Positions 21,892-31,467 are shown, counted from the stretch's first letter. The stretch: 64,000 bases of DNA from Porcincola intestinalis (GCF_009696445.1 NZ_VULZ01000001.1:1-64000); one strand, 5' to 3'. Notes: generated by a model not told the origin, from the letters alone. Made by a program: numbers and translations.

Positions 21892-22643
21892 CCCCTCTGT
21901 TTATCATCCAGATATTCAATTCCCATCAGTGTCAGGCCCTCCGGCCGCGCCGTGTCCCCGGCAAGGCTTCTGTCCTTCGCCTCGAGCACGGTCTTCATCT
22001 CCTCCGGCTTCATCTGACCGCCGCCGACTCTCAGGAGTGTGCCCGCGATGATGCGCACCATGTTGTAGAGGAAGCCGTCTCCGGTGATCTGAAGCGTGAT
22101 CATATCCCCCTCACGCCGGACAGAGATCTCCTCGATTGTGCGCACATGGTTCGGTCTGTCCGGCATTGCCGTGCAGAAGGAGGAGAAGTCATGCCGCCCC
22201 AGAAGGTAATGCGCAGCCTTGTCCATTTTCTCCGCATCGAGCGGATAATAGTAAAATGTAGAGTAGCGCGACACCAGGGGGTTCTGGACCGGCCTGTTCC
22301 AGATCTGATAGCGGTAGGTCTTGCGCACCCGGCAGAAACGCGGGTGGAAGGTTTCCGGCACCTGTTCGGATTTCTGAATCCGGATGTCGGACGGCAGCCT
22401 CGTGTTCATTGCGATGGCAATCTTGTCCACCGGCATTCTGGCCTGCGTGTTGAACACCGCGACATTCCCCAACGCGTGCACCCCTGCATCCGTCCGGCTT
22501 GCGCCTGTCACATGGATCTCCTCTTTCAAAAGCTCGGACAGGTGCCTGTTGAGCTCGGCCTCGATCGTATCTCCTTCCGGCTGAATCTGCCAGCCATGAT
22601 AATGGGTCCCGTCATAGGCGACCGTCAGTTTGACTCTTTTCAT
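21888..22643 (-). CDS. truA: tRNA pseudouridine(38-40) synthase
   Basis: A 251-residue enzyme that converts uridines 38-40 of the tRNA anticodon stem to pseudouridine. The catalytic aspartate is Asp52 in ASRTDAGVHA. The start MKRVKLTVAYDGTHYHGWQ and the FSSFCTA and GDGFLYNMVRIIAG blocks are typical. Its ATG overlaps the ecfT stop (ATGA at 22640-22643), so it is translated with the ECF transporter genes, the usual Firmicutes order. Confidence 0.96.
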   Translation of the reverse strand: MKRVKLTVAYDGTHYHGWQIQPEGDTIEAELNRHLSELLKEEIHVTGASRTDAGVHALGNVAVFNTQARMPVDKIAIAMNTRLPSDIRIQKSEQVPETFHPRFCRVRKTYRYQIWNRPVQNPLVSRYSTFYYYPLDAEKMDKAAHYLLGRHDFSSFCTAMPDRPNHVRTIEEISVRREGDMITLQITGDGFLYNMVRIIAGTLLRVGGGQMKPEEMKTVLEAKDRSLAGDTARPEGLTLMGIEYLDDKQRG

Positions 22644-23446
22644 ATCTTTACAAATATTCTCAGCAGAATCTGTGCGGCCATATAGCCTGCCATGACCAGG
22701 AAGGCGATCCAGTCCTTCCTGTGATAAACCAGCGGCTTCATCTTCGTCCTTCCAGCCCCGCCGTGATACCCTCTCGCCTCCATTGCAAGCGCAAGGTCAT
22801 TTGCCCGGCGAAAGGCTGAGACAAAGAGCGGGACGAGAAGGGGCACCATCGCCTTCACCCTGTGGAAGACGCCGCCCGACTGGAAATCCGCTCCCCTGGC
22901 TTCCTGCGCCCGCATGATTTTATCCGTCTCATCCATCAGAATCGGGATGAACCGCAACGCGATGCTCATCATCATCGCAATCTCATGAACTGGTACATGA
23001 AGCCTGTTCATCCATCCGAGCCCGGACTCCAGCCCATCTGTCAGGCTGTTCGGTGTCGTGGTGAACGTCAGAATGCTGGAACCGATGATCAGATACGTCA
23101 GGCGGACCGCCATATGGATCGCAAACCGGATGCCTTCCTCCGTCATCTTCAGCTTCCAGATCTGAAGCACAGCCGTGCCCGGCGTCATGAACAGATTGAA
23201 CAGAATCGTAATCAGCATCAGGATGAAGATGGGCTTCAGGCCCTTCAGGATGTAGCGAAGCGGTACCCCCGACATGGTGACCACTGTCAGCACGGCCACC
23301 GTCGCGAGCGCATAGGCACTGATCGAGCTGAATGTAAAAAGAGATATAATAAAGACGAGGGTTCCGAGCAGCTTGACGCGCGGATCCAGCCTGTGGATCA
23401 GGGAATTGCCAGGGTAATACTGGCCGATTGTCATATCCTTCAGCAT
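22640..23446 (-). CDS. ecfT: ECF transporter transmembrane component
   Basis: A 268-residue scaffold subunit of the shared energy-coupling-factor vitamin importer. It has about five to six membrane helices and two cytoplasmic coupling motifs, ARG at 183-185 (QEARGADFQ) and 224-226 (MEARGYHGG), that dock on the two ATPases. It overlaps ecfA2 by seven bases and truA by four. No S component is present nearby, so this is a group II module that works with substrate subunits encoded elsewhere. Confidence 0.95.
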   Translation of the reverse strand: MLKDMTIGQYYPGNSLIHRLDPRVKLLGTLVFIISLFTFSSISAYALATVAVLTVVTMSGVPLRYILKGLKPIFILMLITILFNLFMTPGTAVLQIWKLKMTEEGIRFAIHMAVRLTYLIIGSSILTFTTTPNSLTDGLESGLGWMNRLHVPVHEIAMMMSIALRFIPILMDETDKIMRAQEARGADFQSGGVFHRVKAMVPLLVPLFVSAFRRANDLALAMEARGYHGGAGRTKMKPLVYHRKDWIAFLVMAGYMAAQILLRIFVKI

Positions 23447-24303
23447 TTCACCCCTGCCTTCCTGAGCACCTCCAGAATCTCATCCGCCGCCTCCGCCTGC
23501 GTCGTCACATCCTGGCTGACGTCCCATCCCATTCTACGAAGAGCCCGCATGACATAGGTCACCTGCGGGGCCGCAAGTCCGATCGACTCCAGCTCCTCCA
23601 CATGAGAAAACACCCTTGCGGGGATATCGTCATACAGCACCTTCCCTTTGTCGAGAACGATGATCCGGCTGGCATAGTCCGCCACATCCTCCATGCTGTG
23701 CGAAACCAGCACAACGGTAATGCCGGACTCCTGGTGCAGCTGTTTCAGCACCCCCAGGATGTCATCCCGCCCCTTCGGATCCAGACCTGCAGTCGGTTCA
23801 TCCAGCACCAGAACCTCCGGGTTCATCGCCAGGATCCCGGCGATCGCAACCCTTCGCTTTTGCCCGCCGGACAGCTCAAATGGAGACTTGTTCTCGTAGC
23901 TCTCGTCAAGTCCGACCATGCGCATCGCCGCCCTTGCGCGCCCTCCTGCCTCTTCTTCGGAAAGCCCTTGATTCTTCGGTCCGAAACAGATATCCTTCAG
24001 CACCGTTGTCTCAAAGATCTGGTATTCCGGGTACTGGAACACCAGACCGACCCGGAACCGGAGCTGCCGCATCGGGTATCCGTCCTCATAGATCTTCTTT
24101 CCATCGACAAAAATCTGCCCGGACGAAGCCCGGTTCAGCCCGTTCAGATGCTGAATCAGCGTCGATTTTCCAGAACCCGTATGGCCGATGATCCCGATGA
24201 ACTCCCCGCTCCGGATGGTCAGGCTGATGTCATCGAGCGCCTTTTTCTCGTAAGAGGTTCCCAGGCCGTATATGTAATTAAGATGCTCGATTCTGATCTC
24301 CAT
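23440..24303 (-). CDS. ecfA2: ECF transporter ATPase A2
   Basis: A 287-residue ATP-binding subunit. Walker A is GHTGSGKST (40-48), Q-loop Gln90, signature LSGGQ (144-148), Walker B VLVLDEP (164-170) and switch His202. The C-terminal region past residue 240 is the EcfA dimerisation extension. It overlaps ecfA1 by 26 bases at its start and ecfT by seven at its end. With EcfA1 it powers uptake of vitamins or metals by the shared ECF module. Confidence 0.95.
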   Translation of the reverse strand: MEIRIEHLNYIYGLGTSYEKKALDDISLTIRSGEFIGIIGHTGSGKSTLIQHLNGLNRASSGQIFVDGKKIYEDGYPMRQLRFRVGLVFQYPEYQIFETTVLKDICFGPKNQGLSEEEAGGRARAAMRMVGLDESYENKSPFELSGGQKRRVAIAGILAMNPEVLVLDEPTAGLDPKGRDDILGVLKQLHQESGITVVLVSHSMEDVADYASRIIVLDKGKVLYDDIPARVFSHVEELESIGLAAPQVTYVMRALRRMGWDVSQDVTTQAEAADEILEVLRKAGVKC

Positions 24304-25171
24304 GCCTGATCTTCTCCAGCTCCTCTGTCAGCTCTTCCACCGTCAGGATCCCGTCCGGCAGCGGAACTCCCCGCTCCTTCAGCCTGTCCGCAAGTTCCGT
24401 GACAAAGGGAACATCCAGACGGATTTCCTTCAATGCACGGACATTTGAGAAGACTTCTCTCGGTGTCCCTGACATCACAACAGTCCCCTCGTCCATGACA
24501 AGAACCCGGTCTGCGTGAATCACCTCTTCCATATAATGGGTGATTAATATGACGGTGATCCCTTCTGTCCTGTTCAGCTCCCGTACTGTCCGGATGACCT
24601 CCGCCCGTCCGCCCGGATCCAGCATCGCCGTAGGCTCATCCAGCACGATGCATTTCGGCTTCATCGCAATCACACCCGCAATCGCGACACGCTGCTTCTG
24701 GCCTCCGGAGAGCCTGTTCGGAGAACTTTCCCGGTATTCCCACATGCCGACAGCCTTCAGGGCTTTCCGGACTCTCTCCCAGATCTCCTTCGTCGGAACC
24801 CCCATGTTCTCAGGGCCAAACCCTACATCCTCCTCCACGACGGAGGCGATGATCTGATTGTCCGGGTTCTGAAAGACCATGCCGGCTGCCTGCCGGATCG
24901 CTCCGACATTCTTTTCCTCTCGGGTGTCCAGTCCGTCTACAAAAAGAGTACCTCCCGACGGGACGAGCAGCGCATTCAGCTGCCTGGCAAGCGTCGACTT
25001 TCCGGAACCGTTGTGCCCCAGAATCGCGATGAACTGTCCTTCCTTCACATCGAGGCTGACGCCCTTCAGCGCCTTGTAGGAAGCGTCCACATTGCCGTCG
25101 TCGTCATAATGGAGGTACTCGTATGTCAGATCATGTCCTTCTATGATCGATCTTCTGTCTGAACTCTTCAT
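24278..25171 (-). CDS. ecfA1: ECF transporter ATPase A1
   Basis: A 297-residue ATP-binding subunit with Walker A GHNGSGKST (52-60), Gln101, signature LSGGQ (154-158) and Walker B CIVLDEP. The N-terminus carries an inserted acidic turn (YLHYDDDGNVDASYKALKGV). Its ATG overlaps the lacI stop (ATGA at 25168-25171), an unusual upstream neighbour: in most Firmicutes this gene follows rplQ. Expression therefore depends at least partly on the lacI transcript. Confidence 0.95.
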   Translation of the reverse strand: MKSSDRRSIIEGHDLTYEYLHYDDDGNVDASYKALKGVSLDVKEGQFIAILGHNGSGKSTLARQLNALLVPSGGTLFVDGLDTREEKNVGAIRQAAGMVFQNPDNQIIASVVEEDVGFGPENMGVPTKEIWERVRKALKAVGMWEYRESSPNRLSGGQKQRVAIAGVIAMKPKCIVLDEPTAMLDPGGRAEVIRTVRELNRTEGITVILITHYMEEVIHADRVLVMDEGTVVMSGTPREVFSNVRALKEIRLDVPFVTELADRLKERGVPLPDGILTVEELTEELEKIRHGDQNRAS

Positions 25172-26202
25172 CCTGATATTCTTCTTACCGATTGTCCCTC
25201 CCGCAGTTTCGCCGGGAATATGCGATACCTTCTCCCCGTCTTCTCGTTGATCAGCTCAAAGAGAATTCGGCTTGCCTCCGTTGTCATCTCTCTGATCGGC
25301 TGTTCGATTGTAGTCAGCGAGGGCTGGTAATACAATGCCTGATCCAGGCCGTCAAATCCGGCGACGGACACATCCTCCGGCACCTTCATTCCCGCATCAA
25401 AGATCGCCTTGCAGGCTCCGATTGCGATCACGTCCGCGATTGCATACACCGCTGTAAAGGGGACTCCCCGATTCAGAAGTCTCCTCGTCTGCTGATAGCC
25501 ATTCTGCATCGTATAGGTCTGCTCATCCGGGTCCATCGTGACCACGAGAGACTCGTCGTACTCAATTCCGTTGTCCCTCAGCGCTCTCTTGTACCCCTCA
25601 AGGCGAAGCGTCCCGATGCTGGAATCCCGCGCCAGAGAGGTCAGAATGGCAATCCGCCGATGTCCCATCCGGCAGAGATAATCAACCATCCGGTAGCTCT
25701 CGGCTTCGTCATCGATGGAAACAACTCCGAAGTTGTCAAGGCTCTCCCCGAGCACGGCATTGACCGTACAGATTACATACGGAACCGTCAGCTGGTGAAG
25801 CAGATCTTCCCTCGGATGGCTGGCTCCTCCAAGAAATATGATTCCTTTCAGCCGCTTCTCCTTTTCAAGGCGGATTGCAGCCTCGATTTCATTCTCTTCC
25901 TCATCCACCTGTTGAAGAACAAACAGGTACTGCTTTCCCAGGATATCACGTTCCAGCATCTGAACCATCGCGCCGAAGAGCGGATTGCTGATCCCCTTTG
26001 CCAGGACTGCAATTGTGTTACTTTCAGACCGCTTCAGGTTCCGGGCACTGTTGTTTGGAATATATTGGTATTCCGTAATGGTGTCAAGGATCTTTTTCTT
26101 CGTCTCCGGATTGATATCCGGGTGGTTGTTAATCGCACGGGAGACCGTGCTGACACCGACTCCGCAGATCTTTGCTATTTCCTTAATTGTGATCTGTTCC
26201 AT
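25168..26202 (-). CDS. LacI-family transcription regulator of the maltodextrin locus
   Basis: A 344-residue regulator. The start at 26202 (MEQITIKEIAKICGVGVSTV) follows GGAACGATACAAC. The helix-turn-helix covers residues 3-25, the hinge ends near 58, and the rest is a periplasmic-binding-protein-like sensor (GISNPLFGAMVQML, VSVAGFDGLDQALYYQPSLT). It sits directly after malQ, so it probably senses maltodextrin or a related sugar and controls the binding-protein promoter, where LacI-like sites occur (31420-31457). Its stop overlaps the ecfA1 start, tying vitamin-importer ATPases to its transcript. Confidence 0.9.
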   Translation of the reverse strand: MEQITIKEIAKICGVGVSTVSRAINNHPDINPETKKKILDTITEYQYIPNNSARNLKRSESNTIAVLAKGISNPLFGAMVQMLERDILGKQYLFVLQQVDEEENEIEAAIRLEKEKRLKGIIFLGGASHPREDLLHQLTVPYVICTVNAVLGESLDNFGVVSIDDEAESYRMVDYLCRMGHRRIAILTSLARDSSIGTLRLEGYKRALRDNGIEYDESLVVTMDPDEQTYTMQNGYQQTRRLLNRGVPFTAVYAIADVIAIGACKAIFDAGMKVPEDVSVAGFDGLDQALYYQPSLTTIEQPIREMTTEASRILFELINEKTGRRYRIFPAKLREGQSVRRISG

Positions 26203-26249
26203 GTTGTATCGTTCCTTCCGTCTCAGCCGCAAAGACCGCAGACTCAAGC

Positions 26250-26278
26250 ATTATAGCAAGTACCGCAGGCAGATGCAA
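26250..26278 (-). promoter_or_regulatory. Promoter of lacI (and downstream ecf-truA)
   Basis: Minus-strand TTGCAT (26278-26273) and TATAAT (26255-26250) with a 17-base spacer, placed between the malQ terminator and the lacI start. The expected start site is near 26243. Confidence 0.75.
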
Positions 26279-26404
26279 TGATCCGTATGCAGGCGGCATA
26301 CGGATGCTGTTCTGACAGCTGTCTGTCCCGCCGAATGGATGAACCTCATGCCTGATCTCCGGATAATCTCCTGCCCGCACCCGATGATGAGCGGTCGCCT
26401 TCAC

Positions 26405-26442
26405 AAAAAGATGGCAGGGCCCTCACCACCTGCCCTGCCATC
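26405..26442 (-). terminator. Terminator after malQ
   Basis: GATGGCAGGGC (26442-26432 on the minus strand) pairs with GCCCTGCCATC (26420-26410), followed by TTTTT. It ends the maltodextrin operon before the lacI promoter. Confidence 0.9.
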
Positions 26443-26448
26443 CATCAG

Positions 26449-27957
26449 TCACTTTGTATTTCTCTGTGCCAGTCTGCCGGATATCTTCGTCAGCCTCCTG
26501 ATCTTCGATGCCAGCTCATCCGAAAACTCGTCCTTTCTCAATCTCCAGCACCAGTTTCCACCGGTCGTGGAAGGATGATTCATCCTCGCCCAACTGTCAA
26601 GGTTCAAATAGTCCTGCATCGGAATCACGCAGGTATCTGAGACGCTCTCCATTGCAAGCCGGATAAACTGCCAGGTTTTCTCCTTCCTCGGTACATCTGC
26701 AAGTCCAAGATAATCGTCCGCAAGCTTTCTGTCGTCATCTGACAGCTCATCGTACCACGCATAGAGCGTCTGATTATCGTGTGTTCCCGTATAGACGATG
26801 GAATTGTGCGGATAATTATACGGCAGGTAGTTTCCGGAGTCTCTGGAGTCGAACGCAAACTCGATGACCTTCATCCCCGGGAATCCGGAATCCTTCACCA
26901 GTTGAATGACAGACGGTGTCAAAAATCCGAGATCCTCCGCAATGATCGACTTTGACGTCACCTTCGGGTTCTCCGCGAGCGCACGGAACAGCTTCATGCC
27001 GGGTCCCGGCATCCACTTTCCCTTCACCGCATTCACACTGCCGTAGGGAATGGAATAATACTCATCGAACCCGCGGAAATGATCAACCCGCACGACATCA
27101 TACAGCTTGAGGCAGTGATCGATTCTTCTCTTCCACCAAGAGAAGTTTGTCTTTTCATGATAGCTCCAGTCGTAAAGCGGGTTGCCCCACAGCTGTCCGT
27201 CGGCCGAAAATGCATCTGGCGGACAGCCTGCGACAGCCTTCGGCCTTCCGTCCTCATCCACCTGAAACATTTCCGGATGCGCCCAGAAATCCGAGCTGTC
27301 TGGCGACACATAGATCGGAATGTCCCCGATGATCTCAATGCCATGATCGTTGGCATACTTCTTGAGGCTGCTCCACTGGAAAGCAAACATATACTGGAGG
27401 AAGCAGTAGAAACGGATCTCTCCGCTGTATGTCTCCTTTGCCTTCCGGAGTGTCTCCGGATCCCTCTTTCTCAGCTCAAGCGGCCATTCCTGAAAGCTTT
27501 TTCCATTATTTGCATTCTTGACCGCCATGAACAGCGCATAGTCCGGAAGCCAGTCCTCGTTCTCCGAGAAGAACCTCTTGTACTCCTTTGTCTGGTCAAA
27601 GCGGCTTCTCCCGCAGGCAAGCTTCAGGACCGTGAAGCGGTTTGTATAGAGCTTGTAGTAGTCGACCTTCGTCTCGTCCACCTGCCCGAAATCGACGGTA
27701 TCCACCTCGCTCTTCTTCAGAAGCCCTTCCTCAATCAGAGCGTCCAGGTCAATAAAATACGGATTTCCTGCAAAAGCAGAGAAGGACTGGTAGGGAGAGT
27801 CCCCGTATCCCGTCGGACCCAGCGGGAGGATCTGCCAGTAATGCTGGCCGGCAGCCTCCAGCTGGTCAACAACCTGGCGGGCACTCTTTGAAAATGTTCC
27901 GATTCCGTATGGAGACGGAAGGCTGGAAATCGGAAGCAGGATTCCTGCATATCTCAT
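26449..27957 (-). CDS. malQ: 4-alpha-glucanotransferase (amylomaltase)
   Basis: A 502-residue GH77 enzyme that disproportionates maltodextrins, releasing glucose and longer chains for phosphorylase. It opens MRYAGILLPISSLPSPYGIG with the family sequence YWQILPLGPTGYGDSPYQS. The catalytic residues are Asp292 (VRVDHFRGF, nucleophile), Glu341 (AEDLG, acid/base) and Asp394 (GTHDNQ). Full family length, no signal peptide, so it acts in the cytoplasm on sugars brought in by the adjacent ABC importer. Thirty bases separate it from the permease gene, and a terminator follows. Confidence 0.96.
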   Translation of the reverse strand: MRYAGILLPISSLPSPYGIGTFSKSARQVVDQLEAAGQHYWQILPLGPTGYGDSPYQSFSAFAGNPYFIDLDALIEEGLLKKSEVDTVDFGQVDETKVDYYKLYTNRFTVLKLACGRSRFDQTKEYKRFFSENEDWLPDYALFMAVKNANNGKSFQEWPLELRKRDPETLRKAKETYSGEIRFYCFLQYMFAFQWSSLKKYANDHGIEIIGDIPIYVSPDSSDFWAHPEMFQVDEDGRPKAVAGCPPDAFSADGQLWGNPLYDWSYHEKTNFSWWKRRIDHCLKLYDVVRVDHFRGFDEYYSIPYGSVNAVKGKWMPGPGMKLFRALAENPKVTSKSIIAEDLGFLTPSVIQLVKDSGFPGMKVIEFAFDSRDSGNYLPYNYPHNSIVYTGTHDNQTLYAWYDELSDDDRKLADDYLGLADVPRKEKTWQFIRLAMESVSDTCVIPMQDYLNLDSWARMNHPSTTGGNWCWRLRKDEFSDELASKIRRLTKISGRLAQRNTK

Positions 27958-27987
27958 GTACGTGCATTTCCTTTCATGCGTTTTTCA

Positions 27988-28920
27988 TCAGCCCTTGACG
28001 GCTCCGGCCAGAACGCCCTCAATGATGTACTTCTGTGCAAATGCATAGAAAATCACGATCGGGATGATGGCCATGACCAGTACCGCCATCATCGCGCCCC
28101 AGTCAATGTTTCCGTGGGACTGCTTCAGATACTGGACTGCGATCGGGATGGTCTTGTACTTGTTGATATTCAAAACCAGTGCCGGAAGCAGGTAGTCGTT
28201 CCAGATCCACATGGACTCGAGGATTGTAACTGTCATGACAGTCGGCTTCATGATCGGCAGCACAACCTTGAAGAAGGTCTGCACCGGCGAACACCCGTCG
28301 ATCATCGCGGCTTCCTCAATCTCAAGGGAAATGCTCTTGACAAAGCCGGTGAACATAAACACGGCGAGCCCTGCGCCGAATCCCAGGTACACAACGATGA
28401 TACCAACCGGATTACCGAGATGCAGGATGTTCGCAAACTTGGACAGCGTGAACATCACCATCTGGAACGGGACGATCATCGAAAACAGGCACAGGATGTA
28501 AAACAGGGAAGTAAACTTCGACTTCACACGCACGATGTACCATGCTGCCATGGAGGTGCAGAGAATGATCACGATGACGGAGAATACCGTGATGAACAGG
28601 GAGAATACGAACGCTCTCGGGAATCCGGTCTTGTTCCATGCATTCACATAGTTTCTCATGCCGAAGAACACCTGCTTGATGCCCTTCTCCCACTTCTCAG
28701 CTCCGTCGCTGAACAGCGAGTACCGGCTGATGCCAAACGGGTTCTTGAAGATAAACGCTTTCTTCTTGAAGGAGTTGAGAGTGACGACGACGAGCGGATA
28801 AATCCAGATCAGGGATATGATCGTGAAAATCACGGTCAGCAGGCCGCCGTGTCTGGCGCGGCGTACAGTTGAAACCTCCTGCGCTGCCTTGTTCAGCTTC
28901 TTTGCCTTTGCCATGGTCAC
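27988..28920 (-). CDS. Sugar ABC transporter permease, MalG type
   Basis: A 310-residue inner-membrane subunit with six helices. A first helix (LLTVIFTIISLIWIYPLVVVT) follows a basic N-terminus, and the EAA loop EEAAMIDGCSPVQTFFKVVL (about residues 203-222) contacts the ATPase. It belongs to the carbohydrate-uptake family 1 permeases. It overlaps the partner permease by four bases (ATGA at 28917-28920). No ATPase gene is in the cluster; a shared MsmK/MalK-type ATPase from elsewhere is the normal solution in Firmicutes. Confidence 0.92.
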   Translation of the reverse strand: MTMAKAKKLNKAAQEVSTVRRARHGGLLTVIFTIISLIWIYPLVVVTLNSFKKKAFIFKNPFGISRYSLFSDGAEKWEKGIKQVFFGMRNYVNAWNKTGFPRAFVFSLFITVFSVIVIILCTSMAAWYIVRVKSKFTSLFYILCLFSMIVPFQMVMFTLSKFANILHLGNPVGIIVVYLGFGAGLAVFMFTGFVKSISLEIEEAAMIDGCSPVQTFFKVVLPIMKPTVMTVTILESMWIWNDYLLPALVLNINKYKTIPIAVQYLKQSHGNIDWGAMMAVLVMAIIPIVIFYAFAQKYIIEGVLAGAVKG

Positions 28921-29771
28921 GCCACCTCCTTGCTTCTGGACATCTTATTCTGAATCAGCGAGATCACACCGACCAGAATGAAGAAGATCACTGCCTTTGC
29001 CTGGCCGACACCCTGCCAGCCGGTCGAACCATACATCGTTGTGTAGATGTTCAGGGCAAGCAGCTCAGACAGATGGTTCGGGTTGCCGCCTGTCAGTGCG
29101 AGGTTCTGATCAAAGAGCTTGAACCCATTCGTCAGTGTCAGGAAGGTGCAGATGGTGATGGTCGGAGCCAGCATCGGAAGCGTGACATAGCGGAGCAGCT
29201 GTCTGCTGTTCGCTCCGTCAATCTCGGCTGCCTCGATCAGGTCCGGAGAGATGTTCTGAATCCCGGCGATGTAGATGACCATCATGTACCCGATCTGCTG
29301 CCAGCATACAACGATGACCAGACTCCAGAATGCGCTCCACTGAGAAGTGGTGATCGTCATTCTGTAATTCTGAAGAACAGCGTTGAAAATCATCATCCAG
29401 ATGTAGGACAGGACAATTCCGCCAATCAGGTTCGGAAGGAAGAATGCAGTCCGGAAGAAATTCGTTCCTCTGATTCCCTTCGTCAGTGCCAGTGCGATCG
29501 CAAATGCAACGACATTGATGATCACGACTGTCACGACCGTAAACAGTGACGTATACCAGATGGAATGAAGGAAGGTCGTGTCAACCTTGCCGTTCACAAC
29601 AAAGATTCTGGAATAGTTCTTGAATCCTACCCATTTCCAGTCTGTCACAGTCGTAAACTTGCAGAATGACAGGAAGATTCCATAGAAGAACGGGATGATG
29701 AAGCCGATCAGGAATGCAATCGCTGTCGGCAGCATGAATAATGGAAAATATTTCTTGATTGACTTTTGCAT
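28917..29771 (-). CDS. Sugar ABC transporter permease, MalF type
   Basis: A 284-residue inner-membrane subunit with six helices. The start at 29771 (MQKSIKKYFPLFMLPTAIAF) follows GAGGGAGAAATTTT; a longer frame adds 31 polar residues. The EAA loop is EAAEIDGANSRQLLRYVTLP near residues 190-209. It pairs with the MalG-type subunit immediately downstream and receives sugar from the binding protein encoded upstream. Confidence 0.92.
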   Translation of the reverse strand: MQKSIKKYFPLFMLPTAIAFLIGFIIPFFYGIFLSFCKFTTVTDWKWVGFKNYSRIFVVNGKVDTTFLHSIWYTSLFTVVTVVIINVVAFAIALALTKGIRGTNFFRTAFFLPNLIGGIVLSYIWMMIFNAVLQNYRMTITTSQWSAFWSLVIVVCWQQIGYMMVIYIAGIQNISPDLIEAAEIDGANSRQLLRYVTLPMLAPTITICTFLTLTNGFKLFDQNLALTGGNPNHLSELLALNIYTTMYGSTGWQGVGQAKAVIFFILVGVISLIQNKMSRSKEVA

Positions 29772-29931
29772 AAAATTTCTCCCTCGCCATGGCTCAGCTT
29801 CGGTTCCCTCATCAGGCACCAGCCGATTCGTGAGAAAAAAAAGGGATGAGTTCCGTATCTGCAACTCATCCCCGGTGATTCACATTCTCTTCATCAAGGA
29901 GATTTTCTGTCCTTTGCCGGACATCCGATCT

Positions 29932-31356
29932 TTACTCAGCCTCAGTAGCTGCCTCGGTAGCTGCCTCAGTTGATGCCTCTCCCTCATGAGCCAGCGTCCA
30001 CTGATGTGCCCATCCATCAACGAATGCGGTCTTGACTGCATCCCAGCTTCCGCCGTTGGAGGTGTAATCTGTCAGAGCGTTGACAACATCCTTGCGCCAG
30101 TCATCAACATTCGGTGTTGCGTTGAAGGACCATGCAACAGAAGTCTTTCCTGCAGACTGGAGAGCCGTTGCCTCAGCGCCGAATGCATTCCTGGAAGCAT
30201 AGTCGCCGGTGAAGGTATCAAACGGGCAGGTAAGTCCCATGTCATCGACCATCGCCTTGCGGCCTTCGTCAGAGGTGATCACCCAGTTGAGGAATGCAAG
30301 AGAAGAATCGATATCCTCCTGCGGAGCCTTTGCATTGATTGCCCAGAAGTTCTCGGTTCCGGAGCAGAGGCCTTCTTTCGCATCATCGACACCAAAGTAG
30401 ATCGGCATCATTCCGAGATCTTCAGCCTTGACTTCATAACCATTGTCTTCGTTGGTCAATGCTGAGAACTCCCAGTCACCGTTCTGATAGAACACAGCCT
30501 CGCCCATTCCGAATTCCTGCTCTGCATTGTAGGAGCCGGAGTTCAGGGTCTTCGGATCTGCTGCAGAATCAGATACATACATATCCCAGACATTCTTGAA
30601 GTTGTCAAGGTAGGTACCCTTGATGGTCGGCTCACCTGCTGTCAGGTCTACACCATCATCCTTGAACTCATAGTACAGCGGAAGGTTTGCAAGGTGTCCA
30701 GAGAATCTCCACGAAGAGGAATCATCCAGGCCTGCGGAAGCAAATGCCTCAGTCAGGCTGGTTCCGAACTTATCGTTGATCTCATCGACTCTGGACTGGA
30801 TGTCATCTGCAACAGCCTTCAGGGTATCGAAGGAATTGATGTCATCCATGGATTTTGCCTTGGCATTGTCCATCTGGAAGTAGTCATTCAGGATCGTCTT
30901 GTTGTAGATGATGCCGTAAGACTCGAAGCAGTTTGCAATCGCTGCAACCTTGCCATCGTAGTTGACGGTCAGTGACTTGTCGGTCAGATGGCTGTAAAGA
31001 GGCGTATCCTTCAGATCATAGGTGTAGTCATTCCAGGTCTGAGCTGCTGTCGCGTTGCCGACTGTGAAGATGGTCGGAGCATCGCTCTTTGCCATCTCAG
31101 ATGTCAGGGTTGTGTTGTACTGTCCGTCAGCTGCGGTCAGAACCGTGACATCGACGCCATACTGGCTGCTGTAATCGGATGCAAGCGTCTGCCATGCTTC
31201 GTCAGTCTCCGGCTTGAAGTTCAGCAGATAAACCTTGCCGGTACCCGGATCAAAAGCTTCTGTGGAAGCTTCTGTCTCGCCTGCCATCGCAGTTGTGGCA
31301 AGCATGCTTGCTGCCATTGCAGCAGTCATAAGAATACTTACGGCTTTCTTTTTCAT
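29932..31356 (-). CDS. Sugar ABC transporter substrate-binding protein, no lipobox
   Basis: A 474-residue extracellular binding protein, probably for maltodextrins given malQ downstream. The start at 31356 follows GGAGAGGACGAG. A signal peptide MKKKAVSILMTAAMAASMLA ends at about Ala25-Met-Ala/Gly, but the usual lipobox cysteine is absent, so it is not a standard lipoprotein. The fold runs from KVYLLNFKPETDEAWQTLA to a C-terminal acidic Ala/Thr/Glu-rich repeat tail (EASTEAATEAATEAE), and the same EASTEA motif follows the signal peptide. How it stays at the cell surface is unclear. Confidence 0.88.
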   Translation of the reverse strand: MKKKAVSILMTAAMAASMLATTAMAGETEASTEAFDPGTGKVYLLNFKPETDEAWQTLASDYSSQYGVDVTVLTAADGQYNTTLTSEMAKSDAPTIFTVGNATAAQTWNDYTYDLKDTPLYSHLTDKSLTVNYDGKVAAIANCFESYGIIYNKTILNDYFQMDNAKAKSMDDINSFDTLKAVADDIQSRVDEINDKFGTSLTEAFASAGLDDSSSWRFSGHLANLPLYYEFKDDGVDLTAGEPTIKGTYLDNFKNVWDMYVSDSAADPKTLNSGSYNAEQEFGMGEAVFYQNGDWEFSALTNEDNGYEVKAEDLGMMPIYFGVDDAKEGLCSGTENFWAINAKAPQEDIDSSLAFLNWVITSDEGRKAMVDDMGLTCPFDTFTGDYASRNAFGAEATALQSAGKTSVAWSFNATPNVDDWRKDVVNALTDYTSNGGSWDAVKTAFVDGWAHQWTLAHEGEASTEAATEAATEAE

Positions 31357-31419
31357 GTCTCGTCCTCTCCTTTGACATACATGATTTTGGGTTGCTTCTT
31401 TCCTATCGGAAGCCTTACC

Positions 31420-31457
31420 GGAACCGTTGTCGGCAACGTTGTCGGTATCGTTTCCGG
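31420..31457. promoter_or_regulatory. Cluster of LacI-type operator candidates
   Basis: Three related CG-centred sites follow the start of the binding-protein transcript: GGAACCGTTGTCGG (31420-31433), the near-perfect palindrome CGGCAACGTTGTCG (31431-31444) and GGTATCGTTTCC (31444-31455). Position and symmetry suit repression by the LacI-family regulator encoded downstream. Inferred. Confidence 0.5.
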
Positions 31458-31467
31458 TGATGACTGA

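Noticed and set aside
27976-28872. A plus-strand frame of nearly 300 codons, rich in His and Asp
   Set aside because: It is antisense to the MalG-type permease and has no ribosome site.
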